Below are positions 16,550 to 25,766 of a stretch of 64,000 nucleotides of DNA, one piece after another. Both the position numbers and the translations under genes were made by a program. This stretch comes from Amycolatopsis sp. WAC 01376 (GTDB taxonomy: Bacteria; Actinomycetota; Actinomycetes; Mycobacteriales; Pseudonocardiaceae). The notes under the pieces are model-generated. The model saw nothing but the letters and a program-made list of their open reading frames with translations, made no database searches and was not told the DNA's origin. Where the stretch lies: assembly GCF_003947415.1 (NCBI RefSeq), contig NZ_QHKL01000003.1:124001-188000 (forward strand), given 5' to 3'. How positions within the stretch are numbered: position 1 is the stretch's first letter; the number at the start of each line of letters is the position of its first letter.

Positions 16550-18007
16550 GTGGAAGATCTTCTGTTGCGCCGGGTCCGGGTCGGCTTGGCGGGTTCCCTG
16601 TCGGACGTGCTGATCAAGGACGGGCGGATCGCGGCCATCGCGGGACCGGGGCAGGCGGGTGAGGCGTCGGAGATCCTGGACGGGCACGGCGGCACGCTGC
16701 TGCCCGGCCTCGTCGACGCGCATGTGCACACCGCTCAGTGGTCCGCCGCGCGCCGCCGGATCCCGCTCGGGGAGGCGACTTCGGCCGCGCACACGGTCGA
16801 ACTCGTGCTCGCCCATCTGCTGGCGAATCCCGTGCCGCCCGGACATCTCGTCCTCGGCGCCGGGTTCCGCGACGGCCTCTGGTCCGACGCCCCGCACAAG
16901 GACCTGCTGCAGAAGGCGCTGCCCGGGCATCCGGTCGCGCTGTTCAGCGCCGACCTCCACACGCTGTGGCTCAGCCCGGCCGCGCTGAAGCTCATCGGCC
17001 GCGAGCATCCGACCGGCGTGCTGCTGGAGAACGACTGCATGAGCGCGACGGCCGAACTCCCGGTCGCCCCCGACGACGTGATCGACGGCTGGGTCGCCGA
17101 CGCGCTCGACGCGGCGGCCGCCCGCGGTGTCACCAAGATCGTCGACTACGAGTACGCCGACACCGTCACCGACTGGCGGCGACGGCTGGCGCGGAAACCC
17201 CTGCCGGTCCGGATCTCCTGCGTGATCGCGAAATACCTGCTCGACACCGCCGTCGAACGCGGTCACCGCACCGGCGACGTCCTCGAAGACACCGGCGGCC
17301 TGCTCACGGTCGGCCCGTACAAGCTGTTCGTCGACGGTTCGCTGAACACCCGCACCGCGTACTGCGTGGGCCACTACGCCGGAACGGAGTCCCACGGGCT
17401 GCTCGAACTGCCGCCCGAGGAGCTGGAACCGTTGATGCGCAAGGCTTCCGAATACGGTCTTTCCCCCGCGGTGCACGCGATCGGCGATCACGCCAACAAG
17501 ATCGCGCTCGACGCCTTCGACGGCGTCGGATGCTCGGGCCGCATCGAACACGCGCAGCTGCTGTGCGCCGAGGATGTCGCGCGCTTCGCCGAACTGGGTG
17601 TCGTGGCGAGCGTCCAGCCCGCCCATCAGCCGGACGACCGCGACGTCGCCGACCGGCACTGGCACGGCTGGACCGATCGGGCCTTCCCTTACGGCGCTTT
17701 GCATCGCGCCGGGGTGCGGCTGGAGTTCGGCTCCGACGCGCCGGTCGCGCCGCTGGACCCGTGGGACGCGATCGCGTCGGCGGTCAGCCGCACCGACGAC
17801 GACCGCCCGCCGTGGCATCCCGAGCAGGCCATGCCGCTGGAGGCCGCGCTCGCGGCGTCGTCCGGCGGCCGGACCGGAGTGGCCGTCGGAGACGTCGCGG
17901 ACCTGGTCGTCACCGCGGTGGACCCGTCGCGGCTGTCCCCGGCCGGGCTGCGCGACATCCCCGTCACGGCCACCGTCATGAACGGGCGGGTCACCTACGC
18001 GGCTTGA
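16550..18007 (+). CDS. Amidohydrolase, YtcJ/NfdA-like
   Basis: 485-residue metal-dependent hydrolase of the amidohydrolase superfamily, composite-domain type. LLPGLVDAHVHTAQ supplies the first metal-binding HxH; HAIGDHANK, IEHAQLL and EFGSDAPVAPLDP supply the later His and Asp ligands. N- and C-terminal beta-sandwich segments (1-55 and about 430-485, ending VMNGRVTYAA) are as usual. Family members hydrolyse amides or formamides; the substrate is not evident. GTG start. The gene follows the marR terminator-like repeats and is followed 39 bp later by a small conserved gene. Confidence 0.9.
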   Translation: MEDLLLRRVRVGLAGSLSDVLIKDGRIAAIAGPGQAGEASEILDGHGGTLLPGLVDAHVHTAQWSAARRRIPLGEATSAAHTVELVLAHLLANPVPPGHLVLGAGFRDGLWSDAPHKDLLQKALPGHPVALFSADLHTLWLSPAALKLIGREHPTGVLLENDCMSATAELPVAPDDVIDGWVADALDAAAARGVTKIVDYEYADTVTDWRRRLARKPLPVRISCVIAKYLLDTAVERGHRTGDVLEDTGGLLTVGPYKLFVDGSLNTRTAYCVGHYAGTESHGLLELPPEELEPLMRKASEYGLSPAVHAIGDHANKIALDAFDGVGCSGRIEHAQLLCAEDVARFAELGVVASVQPAHQPDDRDVADRHWHGWTDRAFPYGALHRAGVRLEFGSDAPVAPLDPWDAIASAVSRTDDDRPPWHPEQAMPLEAALAASSGGRTGVAVGDVADLVVTAVDPSRLSPAGLRDIPVTATVMNGRVTYAA

Positions 18008-18046
18008 CCCTTTCCTTGCCGGGGCGCAACGCCTTAATGGAAGGGC

Positions 18047-18451
18047 ATGGATCACCGCCTGCTCGACCGGCTCCGGGACCTCCACGGCTCCCTGAGCACC
18101 GACATCACGTTCGTCACCCGGATGGTGGAGGACGACGTGCCGCGCGCCGACGTCCTCCGTGATCTCGGGGAACGGCTCACCGACCTCGGCGGCGCGCTGC
18201 TCCGCCGCTCGGACGACGTCAACGCCGGTGTGCTGGCGAAGCTGCCGGACGACGGCTGGCTGCCCGGAGCGGGCGAGCATCATCGGTCGCTGAGCGTGGC
18301 CCACAACGTCGGCGGACGGCCGCTGCGCTGCGGTCGGATCTATCTCGCCCTCTGCGGAGCGCCGTGCTTTCCCTTCTACGGCAGGGACCCCTCCGGCCGC
18401 ACCGCGCGGCACGAGCGGTGCCCGGCCTGCCGGGACCGCCTGTTCCGGTGA
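18047..18451 (+). CDS. Conserved hypothetical protein with Cys/His-rich C-terminus
   Basis: 134 residues. The first 80 form a helical segment (MDHRLLDRLRDLHGSL, VLRDLGERLTDLGGALLRRS). The C-terminal third carries CGRIYLALCGAPCFPFYG and HERCPACRDRLF, a spacing that could hold a zinc ion. It lies 39 bp after the amidohydrolase and 59 bp before a DUF2127 gene on the same strand. I do not recognise a named family. Confidence 0.6.
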   Translation: MDHRLLDRLRDLHGSLSTDITFVTRMVEDDVPRADVLRDLGERLTDLGGALLRRSDDVNAGVLAKLPDDGWLPGAGEHHRSLSVAHNVGGRPLRCGRIYLALCGAPCFPFYGRDPSGRTARHERCPACRDRLFR

Positions 18452-18510
18452 CGGCGGCTGCGGACGGCCGTCACGTGGGGCAGGGTGAGGTGATCGCGGA
18501 GGGAGCGCCC

Positions 18511-18975
18511 ATGAACACCGAGAAGCTGTTCCGGATCGCCATCACCCTGAAGGGGCTCGACGGCGCGTTGCAGCTGGTGGGCGGGCTCGTCCTGATGCTC
18601 GTGCCGGCGTCGGCCATCTCCGGGTTCGCGCACGCCGTGGTCACCCGAGACCTGCTCGGCGACCCCGAAGGGACGCTGGCCCGGCACCTCGAACTCGCCG
18701 CCGGCCACTTCGTCGAAGGGCGGACGTTCGCCGTCGTGTACCTCGTCGTGCACGGACTGATCAAACTCGGCCTGGTCTGGGCGCTGGCGAAGAAGGTGAT
18801 GCGGGCGTACCCCGTCGCCGCCGTCGTGCTCTCGGCGTTCGTGGTCTACGAGATCTTCCGCGCGATCCACACGCACTCGCTGGCGCTGCCGTTCTTCGCC
18901 GCCCTCGACGTCGTGATCGTCGTGCTGGTGCTGCGCGAGTACCGGCAGCTGAAACGGGATCGCGTCGCGGCCTGA
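18511..18975 (+). CDS. DUF2127 membrane protein
   Basis: 154 residues, four hydrophobic segments. LFRIAITLKGLDGALQLVGG and the HGLIKLGLVWALAKK stretch are typical of the DUF2127 family of predicted inner-membrane proteins. The ATG at 18511 has GGAGGGA upstream. It ends 9 bp from the convergent PP2C gene. Function is unknown; charged residues sit in the loops and no catalytic motif is visible. Confidence 0.85.
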   Translation: MNTEKLFRIAITLKGLDGALQLVGGLVLMLVPASAISGFAHAVVTRDLLGDPEGTLARHLELAAGHFVEGRTFAVVYLVVHGLIKLGLVWALAKKVMRAYPVAAVVLSAFVVYEIFRAIHTHSLALPFFAALDVVIVVLVLREYRQLKRDRVAA

Positions 18976-18984
18976 CCGCCCGGT

Positions 18985-19683
18985 TCAGGCCGCGACGCGA
19001 AACTTTTCCGTGGTGACCTCCGCACTGGGCGGATCCACCACGATCGCGGTGGCGTTGTCCGAGCCACCGAGCGAGATCGCCGTCCGCACCAGCTCGGTGG
19101 CCGCCCTGTCCGGCATCCCGAGGATGTCGAGCATGGTCGGACCGCTGAGCGTCTTGTGCACACCGTCGCTGGTGAGCACGAGCCCGCCGGTCGTGACGGT
19201 GGCCGTGCCGATCTCGTGCGCGGCGGCCGTGCGGACGCTGGTGGTGACGACGTGTTCCATCCGCGGTGTCACGGGCTGTTCGTGGTCGCGGAAGTACTGC
19301 GCGAGCGTATGGTCCTTGGTCACTTGCCGCACGGTGTGACCATCCCAAGCGTACGCCCGCGCGTCCCCGACCCACGCGATGCCATACCCCTCGTCGGTCC
19401 GGACGGCCACGACGAGGACGCAGTCACCCGTCCCGCCGAGCCCGAGTACAGCGCGCTGAGCAGCGAGAACAGCCCCGGCGGCGCCCTGCTCGACCGGTGT
19501 CCGGGCCGCCGCCGAAGCCGCCGTCCGCGCCGCTCGTGCCGCGTTCGGGTGATCTCCGACTCCGTCGGCCAGCGCGAACACGATTCCCCGGCCGCCCGCG
19601 GCCGCATACGCCGCGACGGCGTCCGCGTTGTGCGCACGCGGCCCCTGCGCGCTCGCCGTGTGCCAGTGTGGAAGTTCCCTCAT
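18985..19683 (-). CDS. PP2C-family Ser/Thr phosphatase (Stp/PstP-like)
   Basis: 232 residues. Metal-binding Asp residues are seen in FALADGVGD, VLTSDGVHK and GGSDNATAIVVD, and the characteristic VGDARAY strand is present. The usual N-terminal RxxNED motif is changed to GPRAHNADAV. It has no transmembrane anchor, so it is soluble, unlike PstP. It could reverse the action of the membrane kinase at 7.7-9.0 kb or of another kinase (inference). Upstream lies a 185-bp gap containing three phased 21-bp repeats. Confidence 0.9.
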   Translation of the reverse strand: MRELPHWHTASAQGPRAHNADAVAAYAAAGGRGIVFALADGVGDHPNAARAARTAASAAARTPVEQGAAGAVLAAQRAVLGLGGTGDCVLVVAVRTDEGYGIAWVGDARAYAWDGHTVRQVTKDHTLAQYFRDHEQPVTPRMEHVVTTSVRTAAAHEIGTATVTTGGLVLTSDGVHKTLSGPTMLDILGMPDRAATELVRTAISLGGSDNATAIVVDPPSAEVTTEKFRVAA

Positions 19684-19805
19684 GGTCTTCTCCTCACCCC
19701 TGGGTGACCCGCCTGCTTCCAGCGTCCGCCCCTTTCCTGTGGACGACCTGAGGGTGGGGTGATAGCCGCCTGTCGGTCCCGTCTGGCTGTCTCACGTGAC
19801 TGCTG

Positions 19806-19859
19806 GGACGACACGCGTGATCAGACGGACGACACGCGTGTCTGGATGGACGACACGCG
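19806..19859. repeat. Three direct repeats of GGACGACACGCG at exactly 21-bp spacing
   Basis: Copies start at 19806, 19827 and 19848; the first two extend into the palindromic CACGCGTG. The period equals two helical turns, so bound proteins would sit on one face. The array lies 9 bp after the stop of the last gene of the glycosyltransferase operon and 123 bp upstream of the PP2C start. It could be an operator for PP2C or a dispersed element. Confidence 0.6.
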
Positions 19860-19868
19860 CGCGGCCGG

Positions 19869-20732
19869 TCACCGCAGCCGGGTGATCAGCGTCCGCAGCC
19901 AGCTCTCCGCCATCGCCGGTTCACTCCGAAGGTGCCGCACCAGCAGGTCCCGTGCCGCCTTCGAGCGGCCCGCCTCGACGATCGCGACCGCTTCGGCCAG
20001 CCCCCGCAGCCGCTTTTCCGAATGCTCCGGCGCGCGGCCGTTCTCGTCCGACCAGCGCGGCCGCGGGAAGGACGCGGTGAGTTTCGCCTGCACGTCGCCG
20101 AAGTAGTGCCAGACCGGCCAGTCGAGCGAGATGTTCCGGACCCCGTTCGCGGGCAGTTCGGCGGGCCAGTCGAAGTGCTGCTGCCACCGGAACGCCGACG
20201 GTGTCGTGTCCTCGCGGATGGTGATCCCGAGGAACCGCAGCCGACCGCGGATGATGCTCCAGGCCTCGCGTTCGTCGTCGATCCAGTCGCGCAGCAGCCG
20301 GTACAGCTCGGTGAACGTCTGTCCTGTGTAGACCAGGTCGACGAACACCTTCGGCCGTCCGCGCGCTAGGTCGTACGGGCTGAGCCCCGCCGCGGTGAGA
20401 TTGGCACGCAGCTGTGCCACGTCGGCGGCCGTCAGGCCGTCACGGGCTCCCGCGAACGACAACGGCAGCTGGTGGATCCGGTCCCGCCACGGGGTTCCGC
20501 TCAACAGGTCGTGCACGCTGTCCGCGGAACGCCCGACGAAATACAGGTCCGCGTCTCCCGCGCGGGCGATCACCTTCGCGGCGCACGCGATCAGCTCGTC
20601 GAGGAACCACAGCGAAGGTTTTTCGGCGCGTTCCAGCAGCGTCCCGAGCTGGTCGGGGCGCACGAGGTCCCAGCGGTACGGCCGATTCACGCCGTCCAGG
20701 ATTCCCGTGCGCCCCAACACTTGTCGAAGCAT
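19869..20732 (-). CDS. Conserved protein of unknown function, possible phosphoribosyltransferase fold
   Basis: 287 residues, starting with ATG only 2 bp after the stop of the second GT39 gene, so translationally coupled as the last gene of the operon. No signal or membrane segment is present. Two stretches resemble a PRTase core: GDADLYFVGRSADSVHDLL as a substrate-side strand/loop, and KVFVDLVYTGQTFTELYRLL as a possible PRPP loop (variant of DDxxxTGxT). The middle has RWQQHFDWPAELPANGVRN and a Trp-rich segment. I cannot name the family. The link to the glycosyltransferases suggests a role in supplying or modifying a sugar-phosphate donor (inference). Confidence 0.75.
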   Translation of the reverse strand: MLRQVLGRTGILDGVNRPYRWDLVRPDQLGTLLERAEKPSLWFLDELIACAAKVIARAGDADLYFVGRSADSVHDLLSGTPWRDRIHQLPLSFAGARDGLTAADVAQLRANLTAAGLSPYDLARGRPKVFVDLVYTGQTFTELYRLLRDWIDDEREAWSIIRGRLRFLGITIREDTTPSAFRWQQHFDWPAELPANGVRNISLDWPVWHYFGDVQAKLTASFPRPRWSDENGRAPEHSEKRLRGLAEAVAIVEAGRSKAARDLLVRHLRSEPAMAESWLRTLITRLR

Positions 20733-20734
20733 TT

Positions 20735-22588
20735 TCAGGAGAGCAGGCGGTACACCGTCTGCTCGCCGACGGTGGTGGCGGCGAAATTGTCCGCGACCCA
20801 TTCGGCGATCTCGTCCGAGCCGCCACCGGGACCGCCGCGGCCTCCTTCGACGTAGTAGGTGATGTCGCCGTTCGCCACGTACTGCTGGAATTCCGCGAGT
20901 GTCGGGGCCGGATCCGAACCGCTCCAGCCGCCGATGCCGATCACCGACTTCCCGCTCGCGAGTTCCAGATTCGCCGCGGACTGCGAACTCGGCGCCGCGG
21001 CCGCCCATTTCGTCGTGGTCGCGGCGAGCAGGGCCCCGATCTCCGCCGACGAACCCTCGTCCATTCCCATGCTGCCGATCCCGCGGGGGTCGTTCACGGC
21101 CGGACCGGAGATCGGGATCGAGCCGGAGTGCGCCTGCGAAGCGGTTTCGACGCCGAACGCGGTGGTGCCGAGGCCGACGGTCAGCACGGCGGCCGTCGCC
21201 ACGACGGCGGCGAGTTTCCGCATCGGCGGGACACCCACCAGGACGACGGTCGCGGTCACCAGGCCGAGCCCGGCGATGGTCCAGCGCAGCGCGGGCAGCC
21301 AGTCGGCGTTGCGGTCCAACAGGATGTACGCCCAGACGGCGCCGGCCGCGATCATCAGCGACAGGAAGACCCGCGGCGCGAGATGCGCCCGGCCGCGCCA
21401 CAGCGAGGTCCCGGAGATCGCGACCACGGCGGCGATCGACGGCGCCAGCGCGACGGCGTAGTACGGGTGCACGATGCCGCTCATGAAGCTGAACACCAGC
21501 GCGCTGACGAGCATCCAGCCACCCCACATGATCAGCGCGGCCCTCGTCCGGTCGGTCCCCGCGGCCCGCCTGGTGAACCACAGCCCCGCCACCAGCCCGA
21601 TCAGCGCGGCGGGCAGCAGCCACGACACCTCGCCGCCGAAGCTGGCACCGAACATCCGGGTCAGGCCGCTCTCGCCGCCGAAGCCGACGTTCCCGCCGGC
21701 CGAGCCGCTCACGACCCCGCTCGGACCGCCGACCATCACGCCGCCGCCCATGCCGAAGATCCGGCCGAGGCCGTTGTAGCCCAGCGCCAGTTCGAGCAGG
21801 CTGTCGCCGTCCGAACCCCCGATGTACGGCCGTGAGTCGGTCGGCCACAGATCGACCAGCGCGATGAACCAGCCTGCCGACAGGACGGTCGCGCCCAAAG
21901 CTCCGGACAGGTGCAGCAAGCGTTTGCCCAGCGAGGCCGGCGCGGCGATCAGGTAGGCGAGCCCGAACGCGGGCAGCACCAAGAACGCCTGCATCATCTT
22001 GGTGAGGAAGCCGAATCCGACGGCGACACCGGCGAAGGCCAGCCAGCGCGGGCTCGCCTTTTCGATCGCGCGGATCGTGCAGTACCCGCCGGCGATCAGC
22101 AGCAGCGTCAGCAGTGCGTCGGGGTTGTTGAACTTGAACATGAGCGCGGCGACCGGGGTGACGGCGAGCGCCGCCCCGGCGAACAGCCCGGCGACCGGTC
22201 CGGAGGTCCGCTTCACCGTCAGGTACAGCAGGCCGACGGAGGCGACCCCCATCAACGCCTGGGGCGCCAGCACGGTGAAGCTGGAGAAGCCGAAGAGCCG
22301 GGCGAACGCCGTCGTGACCCAGAGCGCGGCCGGGGGTTTGTCGACGGTCAGCACGTTCCCCGCGTCGAGGGAGCCGAACAGCCACGCCTTCCAGTCCTGG
22401 GTGCCGGACTGCACCGCCGCCGCGTAGAACGAGTTGCCGTAGCCGGAGGCGGTCAGGTTCCAGAAGTACAGCAGCGCGGTGGCGGCGAGCACGCCGGCGA
22501 CGGCGGGCCGGACCCACCGGCCGGGTGATTTCGTGGCGTTTTCCTCGACGTGTCCAGGCTCCGCCCGGGAAGCGAGTGCGGTGGTCAT
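20735..22588 (-). CDS. GT39-family polyprenyl-sugar glycosyltransferase (ArnT/YkcB-like), second copy
   Basis: 617-residue multi-spanning protein with about 11-13 hydrophobic helices and an external C-terminal domain (about 470-617). The first loop SFYAAAVQSGTQDWKAWLFG, then NVLTVDKPPAALW, is characteristic of the GT39 branch that uses polyprenyl-phosphate sugars. FKFNNPDALLTLLL and SGIVHPYYAVALAP are conserved further on. The Gly-rich loop (GMGGGVMVGGPSGVVSGSAG) is unusual. It is clearly paralogous to the copy at 23.9-25.8 kb and lies 4 bp after the GT2-GtrA gene. It probably decorates a cell-envelope polymer or protein. Confidence 0.92.
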   Translation of the reverse strand: MTTALASRAEPGHVEENATKSPGRWVRPAVAGVLAATALLYFWNLTASGYGNSFYAAAVQSGTQDWKAWLFGSLDAGNVLTVDKPPAALWVTTAFARLFGFSSFTVLAPQALMGVASVGLLYLTVKRTSGPVAGLFAGAALAVTPVAALMFKFNNPDALLTLLLIAGGYCTIRAIEKASPRWLAFAGVAVGFGFLTKMMQAFLVLPAFGLAYLIAAPASLGKRLLHLSGALGATVLSAGWFIALVDLWPTDSRPYIGGSDGDSLLELALGYNGLGRIFGMGGGVMVGGPSGVVSGSAGGNVGFGGESGLTRMFGASFGGEVSWLLPAALIGLVAGLWFTRRAAGTDRTRAALIMWGGWMLVSALVFSFMSGIVHPYYAVALAPSIAAVVAISGTSLWRGRAHLAPRVFLSLMIAAGAVWAYILLDRNADWLPALRWTIAGLGLVTATVVLVGVPPMRKLAAVVATAAVLTVGLGTTAFGVETASQAHSGSIPISGPAVNDPRGIGSMGMDEGSSAEIGALLAATTTKWAAAAPSSQSAANLELASGKSVIGIGGWSGSDPAPTLAEFQQYVANGDITYYVEGGRGGPGGGSDEIAEWVADNFAATTVGEQTVYRLLS

Positions 22589-22592
22589 GGGG

Positions 22593-23924
22593 TCAGCTCT
22601 CCATCTCGGTGGCGGTGCGGCGGCGGAACACCCAGCCGCGCAGCAACAGGAAGCGCAGGACGGTGGCCGCGAGGTTCGCGAGCACGAGCGCGGTGATCTC
22701 GAGCGGCAGTCCCGGTGCCGTCATCGTGTGCAGCAACGCCAGCGCACCACTGGTGAGCGCGAGCCCGAGGCCGAACACGATGAGGCCCTGGAACTGGTGC
22801 AGCCCGGCGCCTTCCCGGCCGCGGATGCCGAAGGTCAGGCGCCGGTTGAGCGCGGTGTTGCCGATCGCCGTCACCAGCAGTGCGACGAGGTTGGCCACCT
22901 GTGCGCCGGTGAACGTCCGCAGCAGCAGGAAGAGCACGAGGTAGGCGATGGTGCTGGCGACGCCGACGGCGGCGAACCGCACCAGTTGCCGCACCAGGCT
23001 CGGCGGCACTCCCGGCGCCCGCACCTGGATCGGCGCGCGGCCGAGCTGCTCGCGCAGGCCGCTGATCGGGATCTGGCCGGTCAGCGTCGCCTTGGTCAGG
23101 CGCGCGATGCCTTTGAGGTCGGCGGTCGCGGTGGCGACGATGTTCACCGACGAGTCCGGGTCGTCCACCCAGTCGACCGGGACCTCGTGGATCCGCAGCC
23201 CCGCTTTCTGCGCCAGTACGAGCAATTCGGTGTCGAAGAACCAGCCGGTGTCCTGGATGTGGGGGAGCAGGCGCTCGGCGAGCTCGTCGCGGATCGCCTT
23301 GAACCCGCATTGCGCGTCGCTGAACCTCGCCGCCAGCGTGCCGCGCAGGATCAGGTTGTAGCAGCGGGAGATGAACTCCCGTTTCGGCCCGCGCACCACC
23401 CGCGCGCCGCGGGCGAGCCTGCTGCCGATGGCGAGGTCGGAGTGCCCGGACAGCAGTGGTGCGACGAGCGGCCCGAGCGCGGCCAGATCGGTCGAGAGGT
23501 CGACGTCCATGTAGGCCAGCACCGGAGCGTCCGAAGTGGACCAGACGGCACGCAGCGCGCGGCCGCGGCCTTTCTCTTCGAGGTGACGGACTTCGACGTC
23601 GTCGAACTCGCGGCTCAGCCGTTCGGCGACCCGGAGGGTGCCGTCGGTACTGGCGTTGTCCGCGACGGTGATCCGGAACGGGTACGGGAACTGCTCCACG
23701 AGGTGCGCGTGCAGCCCGCGGATGCACGGCTCCAAATCGGTTTCCTCGTTGTAGACCGGGATGACGACGTCGAGGACGGGCGAGCCGTCCGGGGCGATGG
23801 CGGGGCGGCGGCCGGTTTCGGCGCCGGAGATGATCGCGGCTGTCATATCGTCAATCTCGGCCATCGCGCTGAGGCCGGCTTGTGTCCCGGCTGTGCCGTC
23901 GCTGTGTTCCGGCACGGGTTTCAC
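22593..23924 (-). CDS. GT2 glycosyltransferase fused to GtrA-like membrane domain
   Basis: 443 residues. Residues about 48-275 form a DPM1-like GT2 domain: VLDVVIPVYNEETDLEPC, VADNASTDGT, and the catalytic YMDVDLSTDL. Residues about 310-435 form a GtrA-type four-helix domain (VRQLVRFAAVGVASTIAYLV to LRFLLLRGWVF). Such proteins transfer a sugar to polyprenyl phosphate and help flip the product, giving the donor used by GT39 enzymes. A GTG start at 23924 overlaps the TGA of the upstream GT39 gene (GTGA), indicating coupling; ATG at 23864 is the alternative. It is flanked on both sides by GT39 paralogues, its likely users. Confidence 0.93.
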   Translation of the reverse strand: MKPVPEHSDGTAGTQAGLSAMAEIDDMTAAIISGAETGRRPAIAPDGSPVLDVVIPVYNEETDLEPCIRGLHAHLVEQFPYPFRITVADNASTDGTLRVAERLSREFDDVEVRHLEEKGRGRALRAVWSTSDAPVLAYMDVDLSTDLAALGPLVAPLLSGHSDLAIGSRLARGARVVRGPKREFISRCYNLILRGTLAARFSDAQCGFKAIRDELAERLLPHIQDTGWFFDTELLVLAQKAGLRIHEVPVDWVDDPDSSVNIVATATADLKGIARLTKATLTGQIPISGLREQLGRAPIQVRAPGVPPSLVRQLVRFAAVGVASTIAYLVLFLLLRTFTGAQVANLVALLVTAIGNTALNRRLTFGIRGREGAGLHQFQGLIVFGLGLALTSGALALLHTMTAPGLPLEITALVLANLAATVLRFLLLRGWVFRRRTATEMES

Positions 23925-25762
23925 CGGCTCAGGTCGTAGACGGTGACGCCGTCCACAGTGGTCGGCCGGTAGGTTTCCGCGACCCAGGCGGCGATCCGCT
24001 CGGCGGCGTCGCTGCCGGTCTCCCCGCGCATCATCATGCCGTCGCCGAGGAAGTAGTGGATCCGTCCACTTCGGACATACTCTTGGAACTGTTCCAGGGT
24101 GGGTGCCGGATCTGTGCCGTTGAACCCGCCGACGGCCATCACCGGTGCCCCGCTGCCGAGCTGGTAGCCCGCCGCGTTGTTGGAGCCGACGGTCGCCGCC
24201 GTCCAGGTGTGGTTCTCGCTTCCCCGCCGGAGCAGGGCGGCCAGGTTTTCGCCGGGCAGGCTCGTGCCGAGCAGGCCGCCGGGAGCGCCCATTCTCATGC
24301 CACGGACCGTTTCCGGTCCGGCGGAAGGAAGTGCGCCCGAATGCGGGGTGGCGGCCGTCGCGACGGTGTACGCGCCGGTGCCCGCCAGAACGGTGATCAG
24401 CGCGCCGACGGCGACCAGACGCCTTGCCACGTCAGGTAAGCGCGCTGCGACGAAGACCAGGAAAGCACATAGGAGACCGGCGACGAGGATCGCGATCGAC
24501 AGGCCGGGAAGCCAGTCGGATTGCCGCGACAGCAGGAGATACGCCGTCAACGCGGTCAGCCCGATTCCGGCGCTCAAGGCACCCGCGGCGGCCGGATTCC
24601 CCCGTGCGCGCCACAACTGCGTGCCCGCGATCCCGACGAGCGCCGCGATCGCCGGGGCGAGCGCGATCGTGTAGTAGGCGTGGATGATGCCGCTCATGGA
24701 GCTGAACACCACGGCGGTCACCAGGAACCAGCCGACCCAGACGATCAGTGCCGAGCGGCCGCGGTCGGTGCGCGGTGCCCGGCGGGTGAACCACAGCCCG
24801 GTGGCCAGCGCGAGGACGGCGGCCGGGAGCAGCCAGGCGATCCCGCCCGCCATCTCGCTGCCGAACAACCGATCCCAGCCCGTGCCGCCCCCGCCGCCTC
24901 CGCCGACACTGCCGACCTCGTCACCGGTGATGCGGCCGAAACCGTTGTAGCCGAAGGCGAGTTCCCACAGGCTGTTCTCCTGCGAGCCGCCGATGTACGG
25001 CCTGTCCGCGGCGGGCCACAACGCGACGACGGCGAGGTACCAGCCGGCGGACAGGAAGGTGCAGATCAAGGCCCCGAGCAGATGCAGCAACCGGCGGCCC
25101 AGCGGGACCGGCGCGGCGATCAGATACGCGAGCCCGAACGCGGGCAGCACCAGGAACGCCTGCAGCATCTTCGCGAGGAAGCCGAATCCGACGGCGACCC
25201 CGGCCAGCGCCAGCCACCGCGGGCTCGCCTTCTCCAGCGCGCGGACGACGCAGTAGGCGCCCGCGGTGAGGAGCAGGACCAGCAGCGCGTCGGGGTTGTT
25301 GAACCGGAACATCAGCGCGGCGGCCGGGGTGAGCGCGAGGACGGCCCCCGCCAGCAGACCCGCGGCCGGGCCGGACGTCCGCCGCACCGCGGCGAACAGC
25401 AACGCCACCGAGCCGATCCCCATCAGCGCCTGCGGCACCAGGACGCTCCAGGCGTTGACACCGAACAGGCGCGCGGAAAGGCTCATCACCCACAACGCGG
25501 CCGGTGTCTTGTCCACCGTGATCGCGTTCGCGGCGTCGCTGGAACCGAAGAACAACGCCTTCCAGCTCAGCGACCCGGCCTGCGCGGCCGCCGAGTAGAA
25601 AGCGTTGGCCCAGCCGGATTCCCCGAGGTTCCACAGGTACAGGACCGCGGTCGTGAGCAGCAGCGCGGCCACGGACGGCCGGACCCAGCGCGGATCGGCC
25701 GGTGTGCCTCGGGCGGGGGGAGCGGTTCGATCGGCTTCGTCGCGGGAGGCGAGGAGGGTCAT
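23921..25762 (-). CDS. GT39-family polyprenyl-sugar glycosyltransferase (ArnT/YkcB-like), first copy
   Basis: 613 residues, paralogue of the gene at 20.7-22.6 kb with the same helix layout and motifs: AFYSAAAQAGSLSWKALFFG, AITVDKTPAALW, FRFNNPDALLVLLLTAG and SGIIHAYYTIALAP. The extracytoplasmic C-terminal domain keeps the DPAPTLEQFQEYVRSGRIHY segment that matches DPAPTLAEFQQYVANGDITY in the paralogue. It starts 4 bp after the sensor kinase stop and overlaps the GT2-GtrA gene by 4 bp. Divergence from the second copy suggests different acceptors (inference). Confidence 0.92.
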   Translation of the reverse strand: MTLLASRDEADRTAPPARGTPADPRWVRPSVAALLLTTAVLYLWNLGESGWANAFYSAAAQAGSLSWKALFFGSSDAANAITVDKTPAALWVMSLSARLFGVNAWSVLVPQALMGIGSVALLFAAVRRTSGPAAGLLAGAVLALTPAAALMFRFNNPDALLVLLLTAGAYCVVRALEKASPRWLALAGVAVGFGFLAKMLQAFLVLPAFGLAYLIAAPVPLGRRLLHLLGALICTFLSAGWYLAVVALWPAADRPYIGGSQENSLWELAFGYNGFGRITGDEVGSVGGGGGGGTGWDRLFGSEMAGGIAWLLPAAVLALATGLWFTRRAPRTDRGRSALIVWVGWFLVTAVVFSSMSGIIHAYYTIALAPAIAALVGIAGTQLWRARGNPAAAGALSAGIGLTALTAYLLLSRQSDWLPGLSIAILVAGLLCAFLVFVAARLPDVARRLVAVGALITVLAGTGAYTVATAATPHSGALPSAGPETVRGMRMGAPGGLLGTSLPGENLAALLRRGSENHTWTAATVGSNNAAGYQLGSGAPVMAVGGFNGTDPAPTLEQFQEYVRSGRIHYFLGDGMMMRGETGSDAAERIAAWVAETYRPTTVDGVTVYDLSR

Positions 25763-25766
25763 GGGC

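Noticed and set aside
19869..22517. An 882-codon minus-strand frame covering two genes
   Set aside because: Only the last 288 codons look like protein; the rest is out-of-frame GT39 sequence. The true gene starts at the ATG at 20732.
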